NCBI RefSeq assembly: GCF_018141445.1
Contig: NZ_CP058649.1
Location: forward strand, 2,685,001 to 2,749,000
DNA from: Vallitalea pronyensis
GTDB lineage: Bacteria; Bacillota; Clostridia; Lachnospirales; Vallitaleaceae
Length of the DNA: 64,000 nucleotides
Direction: 5' to 3'
Positions 56,619 to 64,000 of the stretch are shown here, in pieces. The position numbers and the translations under genes were made by a program. Below the pieces are notes generated by a model that saw only the letters and a program-made list of their open reading frames with translations, ran no database searches and was not told the origin of the DNA. Within the stretch, counting starts at the first letter, position 1, and each line of letters begins with the position of its first letter.

Positions 56619-57989
56619 TTATTGTACGATATGTTTTTTTATATGGATTGTCAATTTACCGTCTTTATAAGTTATGCGTTCATCAAAAGATTGAATGTTT
56701 CTTTCAGGCATTAAGTGGCTTCTTCTATAAATGGAAAGGGATAAGCCAAGTAAAGCCATGTTAACAACGAAACTTGTAGCATCGTAAGATAAAAAAGGGA
56801 CAACACTACGAAACGAAAAAATGACGCCTATATTGCTCAGTATAGATGTTAATATCTGAATGATGACAATTAGTAAGCAACTTGCTGAAAGTAAATAACC
56901 ATAACCCTTTTGTAGTTTACACATCATCTTATATAATTCATAGATAAAAATCAATAACACAGCCATAATAAACAGAGTTGGGATGTACCCTAATTTACCT
57001 AAAAAAAATAGAAGAAAATGACTTGAATAACAACCTGGTAAACAATTTACCAGAGCATTGCTGGTAGTATCTAAGTAACTTATTGAAGATACCGAACCAA
57101 ATGGTTTAGCATTTGTTATGGTTTCTCTAATAATATGGTATAGGTAACCTAAGCCTTGTTGGTCTGCATGGGAGAATATGACTGCTTTTGAATAAATTCT
57201 ATAACCAATATAGATGAGTATCAGGAGGGTTATATATTTTAAGCTCTTTTTTACAATGCTATTAACATGTATGTAGTCTTTTTTAATGCTGAATAAAAGA
57301 AGAAACATACATGAGCAAGTAACGATATAGACTGGATAGTAAAAAGATGTCTCATAAATCACCAAAATACCTGGTAGAAAAAGTATAAGAGACACAATAA
57401 TACCTTTATAATTATAGTAACGCAATCGATAAATAATGGTGGCAAACAGCGGAATAAAAAATAGGGCTGGATGGATTGCCATCAAATATCCACCATTTTT
57501 TACTGGTGAAAAGAGTATGAAACAAATCATCCCAATAATGTAAAGTGTATAACATAAAACAATATGACGACATATTAGCGTATAGTCTAGAAAGTAAAAA
57601 AATAAAAATATAAGTAAACCTATAGGTACATAGAAGATATAGTGCATAAAAAGCGAATGACCATTCCATACAAAGGTATTGTTAAAAAGCCTAAAATAAA
57701 AAAAGCAAGAGTTTAATAGAATAATCGCAGAAATCAGTATGATAATTGTCCAATTCACACGCGGTCGATGGGTTTTGTTCAGTGATTGCCCTATGAGAAT
57801 AGGGTCACCCATATCTTGTATGGCTTTATAAGTAGCTTCTTCTTGAGAAATACCCTTTACCAAATAAGCCTCTGTTTGATCCGTAATATGTTCTGATAAT
57901 TCTCTTTTAATAGGGTTATGTATTTTCTTGTACTTAATCTCACGACAGACAGCATCAAGAAATATTGCAATATTAGGTGATGGGGTCAT
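56619..57989 (-). CDS. HAAS-domain SEDS-like membrane protein (FtsW/RodA/SpoVE-related)
   Basis: 456 residues. The N-terminal about 75 residues form a HAAS/permease-prefix domain (IKRELSEHITDQTEAYL, EATYKAIQDMGDPILIG), typical of proteins paired with PadR regulators. About ten TM helices follow. Near the end, SVVPFLSYDATSFVVNMALLGLSL matches the SEDS C-terminal signature (PF.SYGG.S). In the loop where FtsW/RodA have the catalytic Asp (LPESHTDF), this protein has LPGCYSSHF, so the Asp appears absent and glycosyltransferase activity is doubtful. It overlaps the PadR gene by 17 bp. Confidence 0.8.
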   Translation of the reverse strand: MTPSPNIAIFLDAVCREIKYKKIHNPIKRELSEHITDQTEAYLVKGISQEEATYKAIQDMGDPILIGQSLNKTHRPRVNWTIIILISAIILLNSCFFYFRLFNNTFVWNGHSLFMHYIFYVPIGLLIFLFFYFLDYTLICRHIVLCYTLYIIGMICFILFSPVKNGGYLMAIHPALFFIPLFATIIYRLRYYNYKGIIVSLILFLPGILVIYETSFYYPVYIVTCSCMFLLLFSIKKDYIHVNSIVKKSLKYITLLILIYIGYRIYSKAVIFSHADQQGLGYLYHIIRETITNAKPFGSVSSISYLDTTSNALVNCLPGCYSSHFLLFFLGKLGYIPTLFIMAVLLIFIYELYKMMCKLQKGYGYLLSASCLLIVIIQILTSILSNIGVIFSFRSVVPFLSYDATSFVVNMALLGLSLSIYRRSHLMPERNIQSFDERITYKDGKLTIHIKKHIVQ

Positions 57990-58320
57990 GGTTATAGCCT
58001 CCTAAAACTTTATTCACAGATGTCATGTAAGTGTGCCACGTGGCCTTTCTTTCTTCAAAAAAAGTTTTGCCGATTTCAGTTAGATGATAATATTTCCTGC
58101 TGCGACCAATGTCCGAGGTTTTTTCATAAGAGACAATGATCTCTTTTTGTTCTAGCGTATGAAGTAGTGGGTATAGTGTGCCTGCTTTAAGGGAAAAAAC
58201 ATTCTCTGAACGTCGTTCTAATTCTTCAATAATCTGGTAACCATACATATCTTCTATGGATAATAATTTTAAAATAAGCATACCAGTACTTCCAGTTCGC
58301 AGGCTCTTATCAATATTCAT
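57973..58320 (-). CDS. PadR-family transcriptional regulator
   Basis: 115 residues. A winged helix with GSTGMLILKLLSIEDMYGYQIIEELERRS, LKAGTLYPLLHTLEQKEII and GRSRKYYHLTEIGK, the classic PadR text. AAGGAG lies eight bases before ATG 58320, whereas an upstream ATG at 58383 would run through the operator-like repeat. It is translated with the HAAS/SEDS-like gene. PadR regulators of this class repress their own operon, often relieved by envelope-active compounds. Confidence 0.93.
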   Translation of the reverse strand: MNIDKSLRTGSTGMLILKLLSIEDMYGYQIIEELERRSENVFSLKAGTLYPLLHTLEQKEIIVSYEKTSDIGRSRKYYHLTEIGKTFFEERKATWHTYMTSVNKVLGGYNHDPIT

Positions 58321-58333
58321 ATAATCACTCCTT

Positions 58334-58378
58334 ATATATAGATTATCTACATATATTATATATAGATAATCTATATAT
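58334..58378 (-). promoter_or_regulatory. Candidate PadR operator: perfect 16-bp inverted repeat
   Basis: Arms 58334-58349 and 58363-58378 with a 13-bp spacer, 14 bp upstream of the PadR start codon. Each arm contains TAGATTATCTA or TAGATAATCTA, itself nearly palindromic. The AT-only composition may also contribute the -10. Confidence 0.75.
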
Positions 58379-58519
58379 GTCAATCTAATTTTTTACGTAT
58401 TATTGTATTGCTTAAAAGAAAGATAAACGTTATGATAATAGGGTAAGAATAAGTGTACAAATGATGGGTTTATAGTAGATGGTCAACATATCATCAAGTA
58501 CAGTTAGGAAGGAGAACAT

Positions 58520-59479
58520 ATGAAGATTGTTATTTTAGATGCCAATACCCTTGGTGATGATTTAGATTTGGGTGTATTTGATACGTTGGGAGATGTGGAA
58601 GTATTTGGCTTTACTGCCCCTGAGGTTGTGGTAGAGAGAATCAAAGATGCACATGTGATTATCACCAATAAGGTTGTATTAAACGAGAGTAATTTACAGC
58701 ACGCTAAACATATTGAACTCATTTGCTTAACGGCAACAGGTACCAATAATGTGGACAAGGTCTATACCAACAGTAGAGGTATTGTTGTTTCAAATGTGGT
58801 GGGTTATTCAACGGATAGTGTAGCACAGCATACGTTTGCACTATTGTTTTACCTGTATGAAAAGCTGGCTTATTATGATAACTATGTTAAGTCTGGGACA
58901 TACGTAGGGGATGAGATATTTACTCATTTTGATCGTAAGTTTCATGAGTTAGTGGGAAAGACATGGGGGATCATTGGACTTGGTAATATTGGTAGAAAAG
59001 TAGCCACCATCGCTGAGGCATTTGGTTGTAAAGTGATTTATTATTCTACTTCAGGTAAGAATAATCAACAAGCTTATGAACAGGTGGATTTTGATACATT
59101 ATTGATGACGTCAGATATTATCTCCATTCATGCGCCGTTAAATGAAGATACGGATGGGTTAATTAATGATGAGGCTTTTGAGAAAATGAAGGCAACAGCT
59201 GTATTATTGAATCTAGGTCGAGGTAGAATTGTTGTAGAGGATGATTTGTGTAAGGCATTGAATCAGAATCAGATTGCTGGAGCAGGACTAGATGTGTTGG
59301 AATATGAGCCTATTAATGAGGATAATCCATTGTTAGGTATTCAGGATAGCACGAAGTTATTGATTACACCGCATATTGCATGGGCTAGTGTGGAGGCTAG
59401 GAAACGTGTGGTGGATGAGGTGAAGGAGAATATTGCTTCTTATAAGGTAGGTAAGCCTCGTAATCAGGTGATGAAGTAA
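58520..59479 (+). CDS. D-isomer-specific 2-hydroxyacid dehydrogenase
   Basis: 319 residues. NAD-binding motif GIIGLGNIGRKVA (about 151-163), the Arg-containing LLNLGRGRIVVEDD segment (about 227-240), GAGLDVLEYEP with the catalytic Glu, and the catalytic His in LITPHIAWAS (about 286-295). The layout is closest to glycerate/hydroxypyruvate-type members. GGAAGGAG precedes the start. The substrate is not certain: glycerate, glyoxylate or another 2-oxoacid. A terminator follows at 59491-59527. Confidence 0.9.
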   Translation: MKIVILDANTLGDDLDLGVFDTLGDVEVFGFTAPEVVVERIKDAHVIITNKVVLNESNLQHAKHIELICLTATGTNNVDKVYTNSRGIVVSNVVGYSTDSVAQHTFALLFYLYEKLAYYDNYVKSGTYVGDEIFTHFDRKFHELVGKTWGIIGLGNIGRKVATIAEAFGCKVIYYSTSGKNNQQAYEQVDFDTLLMTSDIISIHAPLNEDTDGLINDEAFEKMKATAVLLNLGRGRIVVEDDLCKALNQNQIAGAGLDVLEYEPINEDNPLLGIQDSTKLLITPHIAWASVEARKRVVDEVKENIASYKVGKPRNQVMK

Positions 59480-59490
59480 ATAGGAGAAGG

Positions 59491-59527
59491 AGCTTAGTGT
59501 TGTTTTGGTGATGCTAGGCTTTTTTTG
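59491..59527 (+). terminator. Intrinsic terminator of the 2-hydroxyacid dehydrogenase gene
   Basis: AGCTTAG (59491-59497) pairs with CTAGGCT (59514-59520, one G-U) and is followed by T6. Confidence 0.75.
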
Positions 59528-59801
59528 TGTAGAAAAGTATGTGGATGGAAGAAGTTTTGATTTGAAATTTTTGCTTCATAATATATACGAAAATAAAAGA
59601 AAAAGAGTTAGTGGACAACGGATGGTGGGGTGAAGTATATGGTCTATTAACGGATTCTCGTTGTGTTTGTTGCGAAGAGCGTGCAACAAGCCACAAAAGT
59701 CATCCTTTTAATAGACCATATACTTTGGAGTTAGTGCCACGTTTGGGTGTAGATTGGTTTGTTTGGGTGGTGGTGTATATGTTTAGGGGGTGAGCTTTTG
59801 T
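59528..59801. other. Intergenic region with a long nested hairpin
   Basis: Between convergent genes. A perfect 17-bp inverted repeat (59634-59650 with 59708-59724) encloses further complementary blocks (GGAT/ATCC, TTGTG/CACAA, TTGTTGC/GCAACAA), giving one long nested hairpin. GAGTTAGTG occurs on both sides (59605-59613 and 59728-59736). The open frames here follow the repeat and do not look coding. Confidence 0.6.
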
Positions 59802-61085
59802 TTAATTGAATGAAACTTGTTTGAGGGCTGAGTCTAGTTGATTTAGTAGGTTTTTGATGTCGCGTTGGGTGATGATGAGTGGGGGTTGAAAGGCTAGGAC
59901 GTTGCGGTGGATACCGTTTTTGCCTAGGATGATGCCGTTATCTTTTAAGGTTTCGAGGATGGTGTCAGTTTCATTGGTGGCGGGGGTACCGTCTTTTTTT
60001 ATGAGTTCAGCGCCTAACATAAGACCGATGCCTCGAACTTCTTTTAGGATGGGGTATTTGTCTTTGAGTTTTAGGAGACCTTGGTGTAAGGTTGTGCCTA
60101 ATTCTTGGGTACGTTGGCATAGGTGATTCTCGTCGATGTATTTTAGGACGGCGAGGGCTGTTTCGCAGGCTACTTGATTACCGCCTAGGGTGGAGGCAGA
60201 TGGTTTATTAAAAGCGTTGGCAATGGTAGGATTGGTGCAGAAGGCTGAGATGGGTATGCCGTTGCCCAGTGCTTTTGCCATGGTGATGATATCGGGGATA
60301 ACTTGATAATGTTCGATGGCAAACATTTTACCTGTTCTGGCAAATCCAGTTTGTACTTCGTCCACAATCAATAGAATGCCGTATTTATGAAGGAGTTTTT
60401 GGATGTCTTGGAAATAGTTAAGGGGGGGTGTGATGATGCCACCATTGCCTTGAATGGGTTCGATGATCATAGCTGCTATGTCTTTGCCTTTTTCTTTGAG
60501 TAATTTTTTAAGGGCTTTAATAGAAAGTTTGGCAGCTTTTTCTGGTGGTTCGTCAAAGGCAGCTATATTGGGGATGAAGTGAAAGCTGTCATCCATATAA
60601 GGGTCGGTACGCCACATGTCAATACCTGTACCGCTTGCGGTTAGATGGGTACGACCATGGAGAGAGCCTTCCAGTGCAATAAATGATTGTCGACCTGTAT
60701 AGAGTCTGGCTAGAAGCAATGCGCCTTCATTAGCTTCTGATCCTGAGGTACAGAAAAATGAATGTTTTATATTGCCTGGTAAGACAGAGGCTAATTTTTC
60801 TGCTAATTCAACCATGGGTTGGCTGAGATAGATGGTGGTTGTATGTTGTAATTGTTTAAGCTGGGTAATGGTTGCTTCTAATATAATAGGGTTACAGTGA
60901 CCGCAGTTAACCACGGATACACCTGCAAAGAAATCCAGATATTGGTTGCCTTTTTGGTCATAGAGGTACTGCATTTCACCTCTTACAAGTTGGGGAGGGT
61001 TTTTATAAAAGTGATTGGTACATGGGTAGAGGTGTTCTTTTTTCTTGTTTATAATAGCTTCGGGTCCTATATAGTTTTTAAACAT
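59802..61085 (-). CDS. Class III PLP-dependent aminotransferase (acetylornithine/GABA/AGXT2-like)
   Basis: 427 residues. A fold-type I PLP enzyme with CTSGSEANEGALLLAR (phosphate loop), the aromatic segment SLHGRTHLTASGTG, the cofactor Asp in IVDEVQTGFARTGK, and the Schiff-base Lys in TMAKALGNGIP (about residue 268). AAGGAGG lies eight bases before ATG 61085; a longer ORF from 61193 would overlap the U32 gene and has no ribosome site. The substrate could be GABA, ornithine derivatives or alanine-glyoxylate. The 3' half is unusually C-rich on the coding strand compared with its neighbours. Confidence 0.9.
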   Translation of the reverse strand: MFKNYIGPEAIINKKKEHLYPCTNHFYKNPPQLVRGEMQYLYDQKGNQYLDFFAGVSVVNCGHCNPIILEATITQLKQLQHTTTIYLSQPMVELAEKLASVLPGNIKHSFFCTSGSEANEGALLLARLYTGRQSFIALEGSLHGRTHLTASGTGIDMWRTDPYMDDSFHFIPNIAAFDEPPEKAAKLSIKALKKLLKEKGKDIAAMIIEPIQGNGGIITPPLNYFQDIQKLLHKYGILLIVDEVQTGFARTGKMFAIEHYQVIPDIITMAKALGNGIPISAFCTNPTIANAFNKPSASTLGGNQVACETALAVLKYIDENHLCQRTQELGTTLHQGLLKLKDKYPILKEVRGIGLMLGAELIKKDGTPATNETDTILETLKDNGIILGKNGIHRNVLAFQPPLIITQRDIKNLLNQLDSALKQVSFN

Positions 61086-61098
61086 GGTTATAACCTCC

Positions 61099-63018
61099 TT
61101 AAAAATGGCTGAGAGCGCCCAATGTATGACCTTCGGAAAAATGTTGAAGGTGGTTAATGGTTTCATGGTGCAGTGCTTGTTGATAAACATCAATGAGGTA
61201 TGCCAGTTGTTTTGTGGTGTAGCTCATACCCTCAATACGATAACTTATGATATTTAGTGGCTCTAGAGAGGGTAAAATGGGGTAAAGGGATATTTCTTTG
61301 CTTGGGAGCATGTGGCAACGTTCATATTGGTCCTTATAGACAGGATATTCACCTGCAGGTGTCACCAGGTGTAAGACAGTATCTTCTATATAATAAGTGT
61401 CTTCATCTCCATTATCCGTTGAAGGTTTGGTATTAGCAAACAGATCATGCTCCATATACATGACACAAGGCTGTCCATGAACAATGATCTCGGAGGGTAG
61501 GATGCTATGTGTTGACGTATGAAGTATATCCGATAAGTTGGATTCAATGGATAGAGTATATTGAGCTAACCCAAGTCCCTTATAGTAAGTAGCTGCCTTA
61601 TGGTTATAGATATTCAGCGAATAATCACCAATCAGGGGTATGCCGTAGTTTGAGCATGCAGATAGGCTTCCTAAGTGTGTGACTAATACACCATCCAAAT
61701 CTTTAGCACATACATCCAATAGGTTTTTGTAGTTGAGCATATCCAAGTCACTCATCATTTTAGGTAGACCAAGAATGATACGACTGTTTCCTTTATGTTT
61801 GGTGAGATATTGGACGTCGGCTTTTGTAAAAGGTTGATGAGGTCGGTAGATATCTCCGGAAAGATAGATGGTGTTCACACCTTTTTCTATGGCCATCATC
61901 CCTTGTTCCATGTTACCTACTTTGACACTAATGTGTTTAGTGGGAGCCTGGATGGTATGGTTAGCCAAATAGCCATTAATTTTGTGGGCAATGGCATCCA
62001 CAAGATCGTCGGTTATTTCAGGTTCTTCAGTTGGTGCACTGAAGACTTTACCCGTGCTATAGAATTTACCTGTTCCTTCATAACGTTGATTGATATTAGC
62101 AAGACCAGGTTTGCCAAAAGCGTAGTTGGTGGATAAATCTCTTTTACGGGTATCTACAATTTTTTTAAAATCTTTCCTTCGGTCGTAACCAGTAGGGTCA
62201 TTTATATAACGGTCAATGGCATCACCATAGAGGTTAATTAAATCCACAATGAATGCTTTTTGACGCATACGGCCTTCTATTTTAAAAGAATCAATACCTG
62301 CATCAATCATTTCTGGCAGATAGGGATACATGCACATGTCTTTTACAGCTAGTGGGAACTTCGTTTGATAGTGCTGATTATTTTTTTTAATAAGGTAGTC
62401 CCAACGACAAGGCTTAAGGCAGCGGCCTCGATTACTGCTCATACCGAACAGCATGCCGCTATAATGGCATTGAGAGCCGTGGGTTATACACATGTCTCCG
62501 TGTGTAAAGTATTCTATTTCCATGTCTGTTTGGGTTTTCAAATATTTGATCTGATCCAGTGACATTTCACGGGATAAAACAACACGGGATATGCCCTGAT
62601 TTTTTAATGTTTCAATCATGGCTAAGTTATGGACATTCATCATAACAGAAGCATGTAATGGAAGTGTCAATGAAAGTTCTTTTGTCAACTGTAAGACAGC
62701 TAAGTCTTGTATAATTAACCCATCTGGTTGTACATCATTTAGAAACAATAAGTAGTCTTTTGCCACCTGAAGATCGGTGTGACTCAATAAATTGTTAACG
62801 GTAATGTATACTTTTTTACCAAGGTTATGGGCAATGGCTATGGCTTTTTTTATGTCATCATTAGAAAAATTATACCCTTTACGAATCATACGCATATTCA
62901 GTACTTGTCCGCCAAAATAGACAGCGTCACAGTTGGCTTCAATAATACCTTCAAATATGTCAAATGTACCAGCAGGTGCCAGCAGTTCAATTGTTTGATG
63001 GTTGATATGTCTACTCAT
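61099..63018 (-). CDS. Peptidase U32 family protein (tRNA/rRNA hydroxylation type)
   Basis: 639 residues. An N-terminal TIM-barrel-like U32 domain (ELLAPAGTFDIFEGIIEANCDAVYFGG) with a conserved Cys cluster at about 173-210 (GDMCITHGSQC, RGRCLKPCRW), which in this family binds an iron-sulfur cluster. A second, divergent U32-like half contains another short His/Cys region (IVHGQPCVMYMEHDLF). Family members act in RNA hydroxylation (TrhP, RlhA) or ubiquinone synthesis; old protease labels are doubtful. GAGGTG lies before ATG 63018; GTG 63027 is part of it. It is 13 bp upstream of the aminotransferase gene, likely co-transcribed. Confidence 0.9.
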   Translation of the reverse strand: MSRHINHQTIELLAPAGTFDIFEGIIEANCDAVYFGGQVLNMRMIRKGYNFSNDDIKKAIAIAHNLGKKVYITVNNLLSHTDLQVAKDYLLFLNDVQPDGLIIQDLAVLQLTKELSLTLPLHASVMMNVHNLAMIETLKNQGISRVVLSREMSLDQIKYLKTQTDMEIEYFTHGDMCITHGSQCHYSGMLFGMSSNRGRCLKPCRWDYLIKKNNQHYQTKFPLAVKDMCMYPYLPEMIDAGIDSFKIEGRMRQKAFIVDLINLYGDAIDRYINDPTGYDRRKDFKKIVDTRKRDLSTNYAFGKPGLANINQRYEGTGKFYSTGKVFSAPTEEPEITDDLVDAIAHKINGYLANHTIQAPTKHISVKVGNMEQGMMAIEKGVNTIYLSGDIYRPHQPFTKADVQYLTKHKGNSRIILGLPKMMSDLDMLNYKNLLDVCAKDLDGVLVTHLGSLSACSNYGIPLIGDYSLNIYNHKAATYYKGLGLAQYTLSIESNLSDILHTSTHSILPSEIIVHGQPCVMYMEHDLFANTKPSTDNGDEDTYYIEDTVLHLVTPAGEYPVYKDQYERCHMLPSKEISLYPILPSLEPLNIISYRIEGMSYTTKQLAYLIDVYQQALHHETINHLQHFSEGHTLGALSHF

Positions 63019-63144
63019 GTTATTCACCTCGTTTTAGAGCTACGTTTTATCATGATAAAAATGAACGCAAAAAAAAGCGCCCTTTCATCTATCTTAACAA
63101 GACGCAGTATGAAATGCAATGGCATTTATCATTTGTTCATTTTA

Positions 63145-63945
63145 TTAAATCACATTTTTCTTCAATGAAAGTATATGTGGAGAGATAGAAATGTTTTGAT
63201 ATAGAGCTAGATACTGGGCTGTATTCAATTCAGTCAAATAATTCTTTGTAAAGTTTTTTGTCGTTATACCATGATTTAATACAAAATCCACTGCTTTATT
63301 ATAAGCGATAGCAGCTTCTGTATCGGATGTATAGGTACCTATTTTATAGTAGCCTCTTAGATTAATTTTAGCGATATAGGCTGGGCGGGCATTTTTTTCA
63401 ATTTTTTCAACACCATAATAGGGGTTAACCACATGGATATTGTGATAACGAAAATTGGAGGCGTCACCGTCTTTAAAGTAATAATCTTTACCCTTTACGG
63501 CAAAGTTTTTTATACCATATCGGGATAGAATATTGACTTGCATGCCATAATCATTTACAAATAAGTACCCGTTTTTTCTAAAAATCTTATGATGCGAATA
63601 ATAAAAGAGGTCGTCCACGTCAAAAATTAGCTCCGTTGTTTGATTGAGATAGTAGGAAAAATAATATTTATGAAGGTAGATAGGATTTTTAATATAGTGA
63701 CCGTTATCCCGATAGTTAATGAGAATCACCCATTTTTCAAAAGACAGTAAAGAATCAAGTCCATACGAAGGGATTGGCATGGAACCATTAAGTAAGTCAT
63801 AAGCTTCTTGATAAGCATCATGTGCCACAGTTTCCGTATCATAACTGCCTAAGCTTATATGTTTAGATTTATAGGTGATGGATGCACGATAATAAATTGT
63901 CCCATTTTTTTTAGTTGCTTGATAGACACCTTTTAATAAAGTCAT
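63145..63945 (-). CDS. Double AP2-like domain protein with degenerate HNH-like middle
   Basis: 266 residues. Residues about 5-54 match the AP2 fold text (GVYQATKKNGTIYYRASI, ISLGSYDTETVAHDAYQEA). A second AP2-like copy lies at about 187-232 (AYIAKINLRGYYKIGTY, TEAAIAYNKAVDFV). Between them a region ending YFKDGDASNFRYHNIHVV resembles the end of an HNH nuclease, but the HNH His residues are missing. Phage and intron HNH-AP2 endonucleases share this order, so it may be a domesticated, nuclease-dead DNA-binding protein. AAAGGAA precedes ATG 63945. It is distinct from plant AP2/ERF regulators. Confidence 0.65.
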   Translation of the reverse strand: MTLLKGVYQATKKNGTIYYRASITYKSKHISLGSYDTETVAHDAYQEAYDLLNGSMPIPSYGLDSLLSFEKWVILINYRDNGHYIKNPIYLHKYYFSYYLNQTTELIFDVDDLFYYSHHKIFRKNGYLFVNDYGMQVNILSRYGIKNFAVKGKDYYFKDGDASNFRYHNIHVVNPYYGVEKIEKNARPAYIAKINLRGYYKIGTYTSDTEAAIAYNKAVDFVLNHGITTKNFTKNYLTELNTAQYLALYQNISISPHILSLKKNVI

Positions 63946-63965
63946 ATGTAAATTCCTTTCTACAT

Positions 63966-63983
63966 ATTACGCTTCAGCGTAAT
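63966..63983. promoter_or_regulatory. Perfect dyad just upstream of the AP2-like gene
   Basis: ATTACGCT-TC-AGCGTAAT, 8-bp arms with a 2-bp centre, 20 bp before the start codon. Such a tight loop favours a DNA-level operator over an RNA hairpin. Confidence 0.4.
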
Positions 63984-64000
63984 GGATAGATTAAGCTGCT

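Noticed and set aside
59605..59736. Miniature transposon with a 9-bp target duplication
   Set aside because: The direct repeats do not abut the inverted repeat ends symmetrically (20 bp on one side, 3 on the other), and no second copy was seen in the window.
59611..59793. 60-codon ORFs on both strands in the nested hairpin region
   Set aside because: Symmetry of the inverted repeat creates them; no ribosome site or protein-like composition.
1..64000. tRNA genes, CRISPR arrays, insertion sequences, prophage genes
   Set aside because: Looked for T-loop GGTTCRANTCC patterns, regularly spaced repeats, and transposase or phage text on both strands; none found.

Overview
This window looks like chromosomal DNA from a low-GC, anaerobic, Gram-positive Clostridia species. 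A free-living Lachnospirales type such as Vallitalea is my inference; no 16S gene is present to test it. The reasons are AT-rich DNA, strong GGAGG-type ribosome sites, a glycine T-box, pyruvate phosphate dikinase, a soluble [FeFe]-hydrogenase, single-chain glycyl-tRNA synthetase, a dgt-dnaG-rpoD-trmK-nif3 replication and housekeeping block, and lipoprotein-dependent CUT1 sugar uptake. Genes are densely packed. I see no tRNA, rRNA, CRISPR array, insertion sequence or prophage. The only stable RNA gene is RNase P RNA (rnpB).

Layout. 1-6.7 kb: the 3' part of a membrane-anchored extracellular protein, a flavin reductase, two tandem dCache chemoreceptors of identical length and a gamma-carbonic anhydrase. 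7-20 kb: a two-component system, a membrane-bound AraC-type regulator followed by its CUT1 sugar transporter, and a MacB-like operon (ATPase, large CARDB-type surface protein, FtsX permease). 20-38 kb: mostly housekeeping: recO, T-box-glyQS, ppdK, a DUF445 gene, Fur-box-controlled feoAB, dgt, dnaG, rpoD, trmK, a NIF3 gene and a TGS-uridine-kinase-like gene. 38-44 kb: a leftward ArlRS-like system with a DUF4342 protein, rnpB, and a lipoprotein deacetylase whose N-terminal domain is related to a small protein at the other end of this cluster. 44-50 kb: a three-gene electron-transfer [FeFe]-hydrogenase operon whose NuoF-like subunit is fused to a GltD-like NADPH oxidoreductase. 50-64 kb: accessory regulators and enzymes: BlaI/BlaR1-like pair with a perfect operator, oxidoreductase, GH13 glucosidase, MarR, PadR with a HAAS/SEDS-like membrane protein, 2-hydroxyacid dehydrogenase, class III aminotransferase, U32 protein and a double-AP2 protein.

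How the genes work together. Three copies of the same 11-bp-spaced direct repeat (TTAAGA-N5-TTAAGA) lie upstream of a chemoreceptor, the OmpR-type regulator and the MacB-like operon, and suggest one regulon. The hydrogenase operon probably couples H2 with NADH, ferredoxin and perhaps NADPH. The best candidates for something under-described are that hydrogenase fusion, the TTAAGA regulon with its ATPase-CARDB-FtsX transporter, the paralogous domain pair around the ArlRS-like system, and the SEDS-like protein lacking the usual catalytic Asp. All functions are read from sequence by eye; no database search was run.
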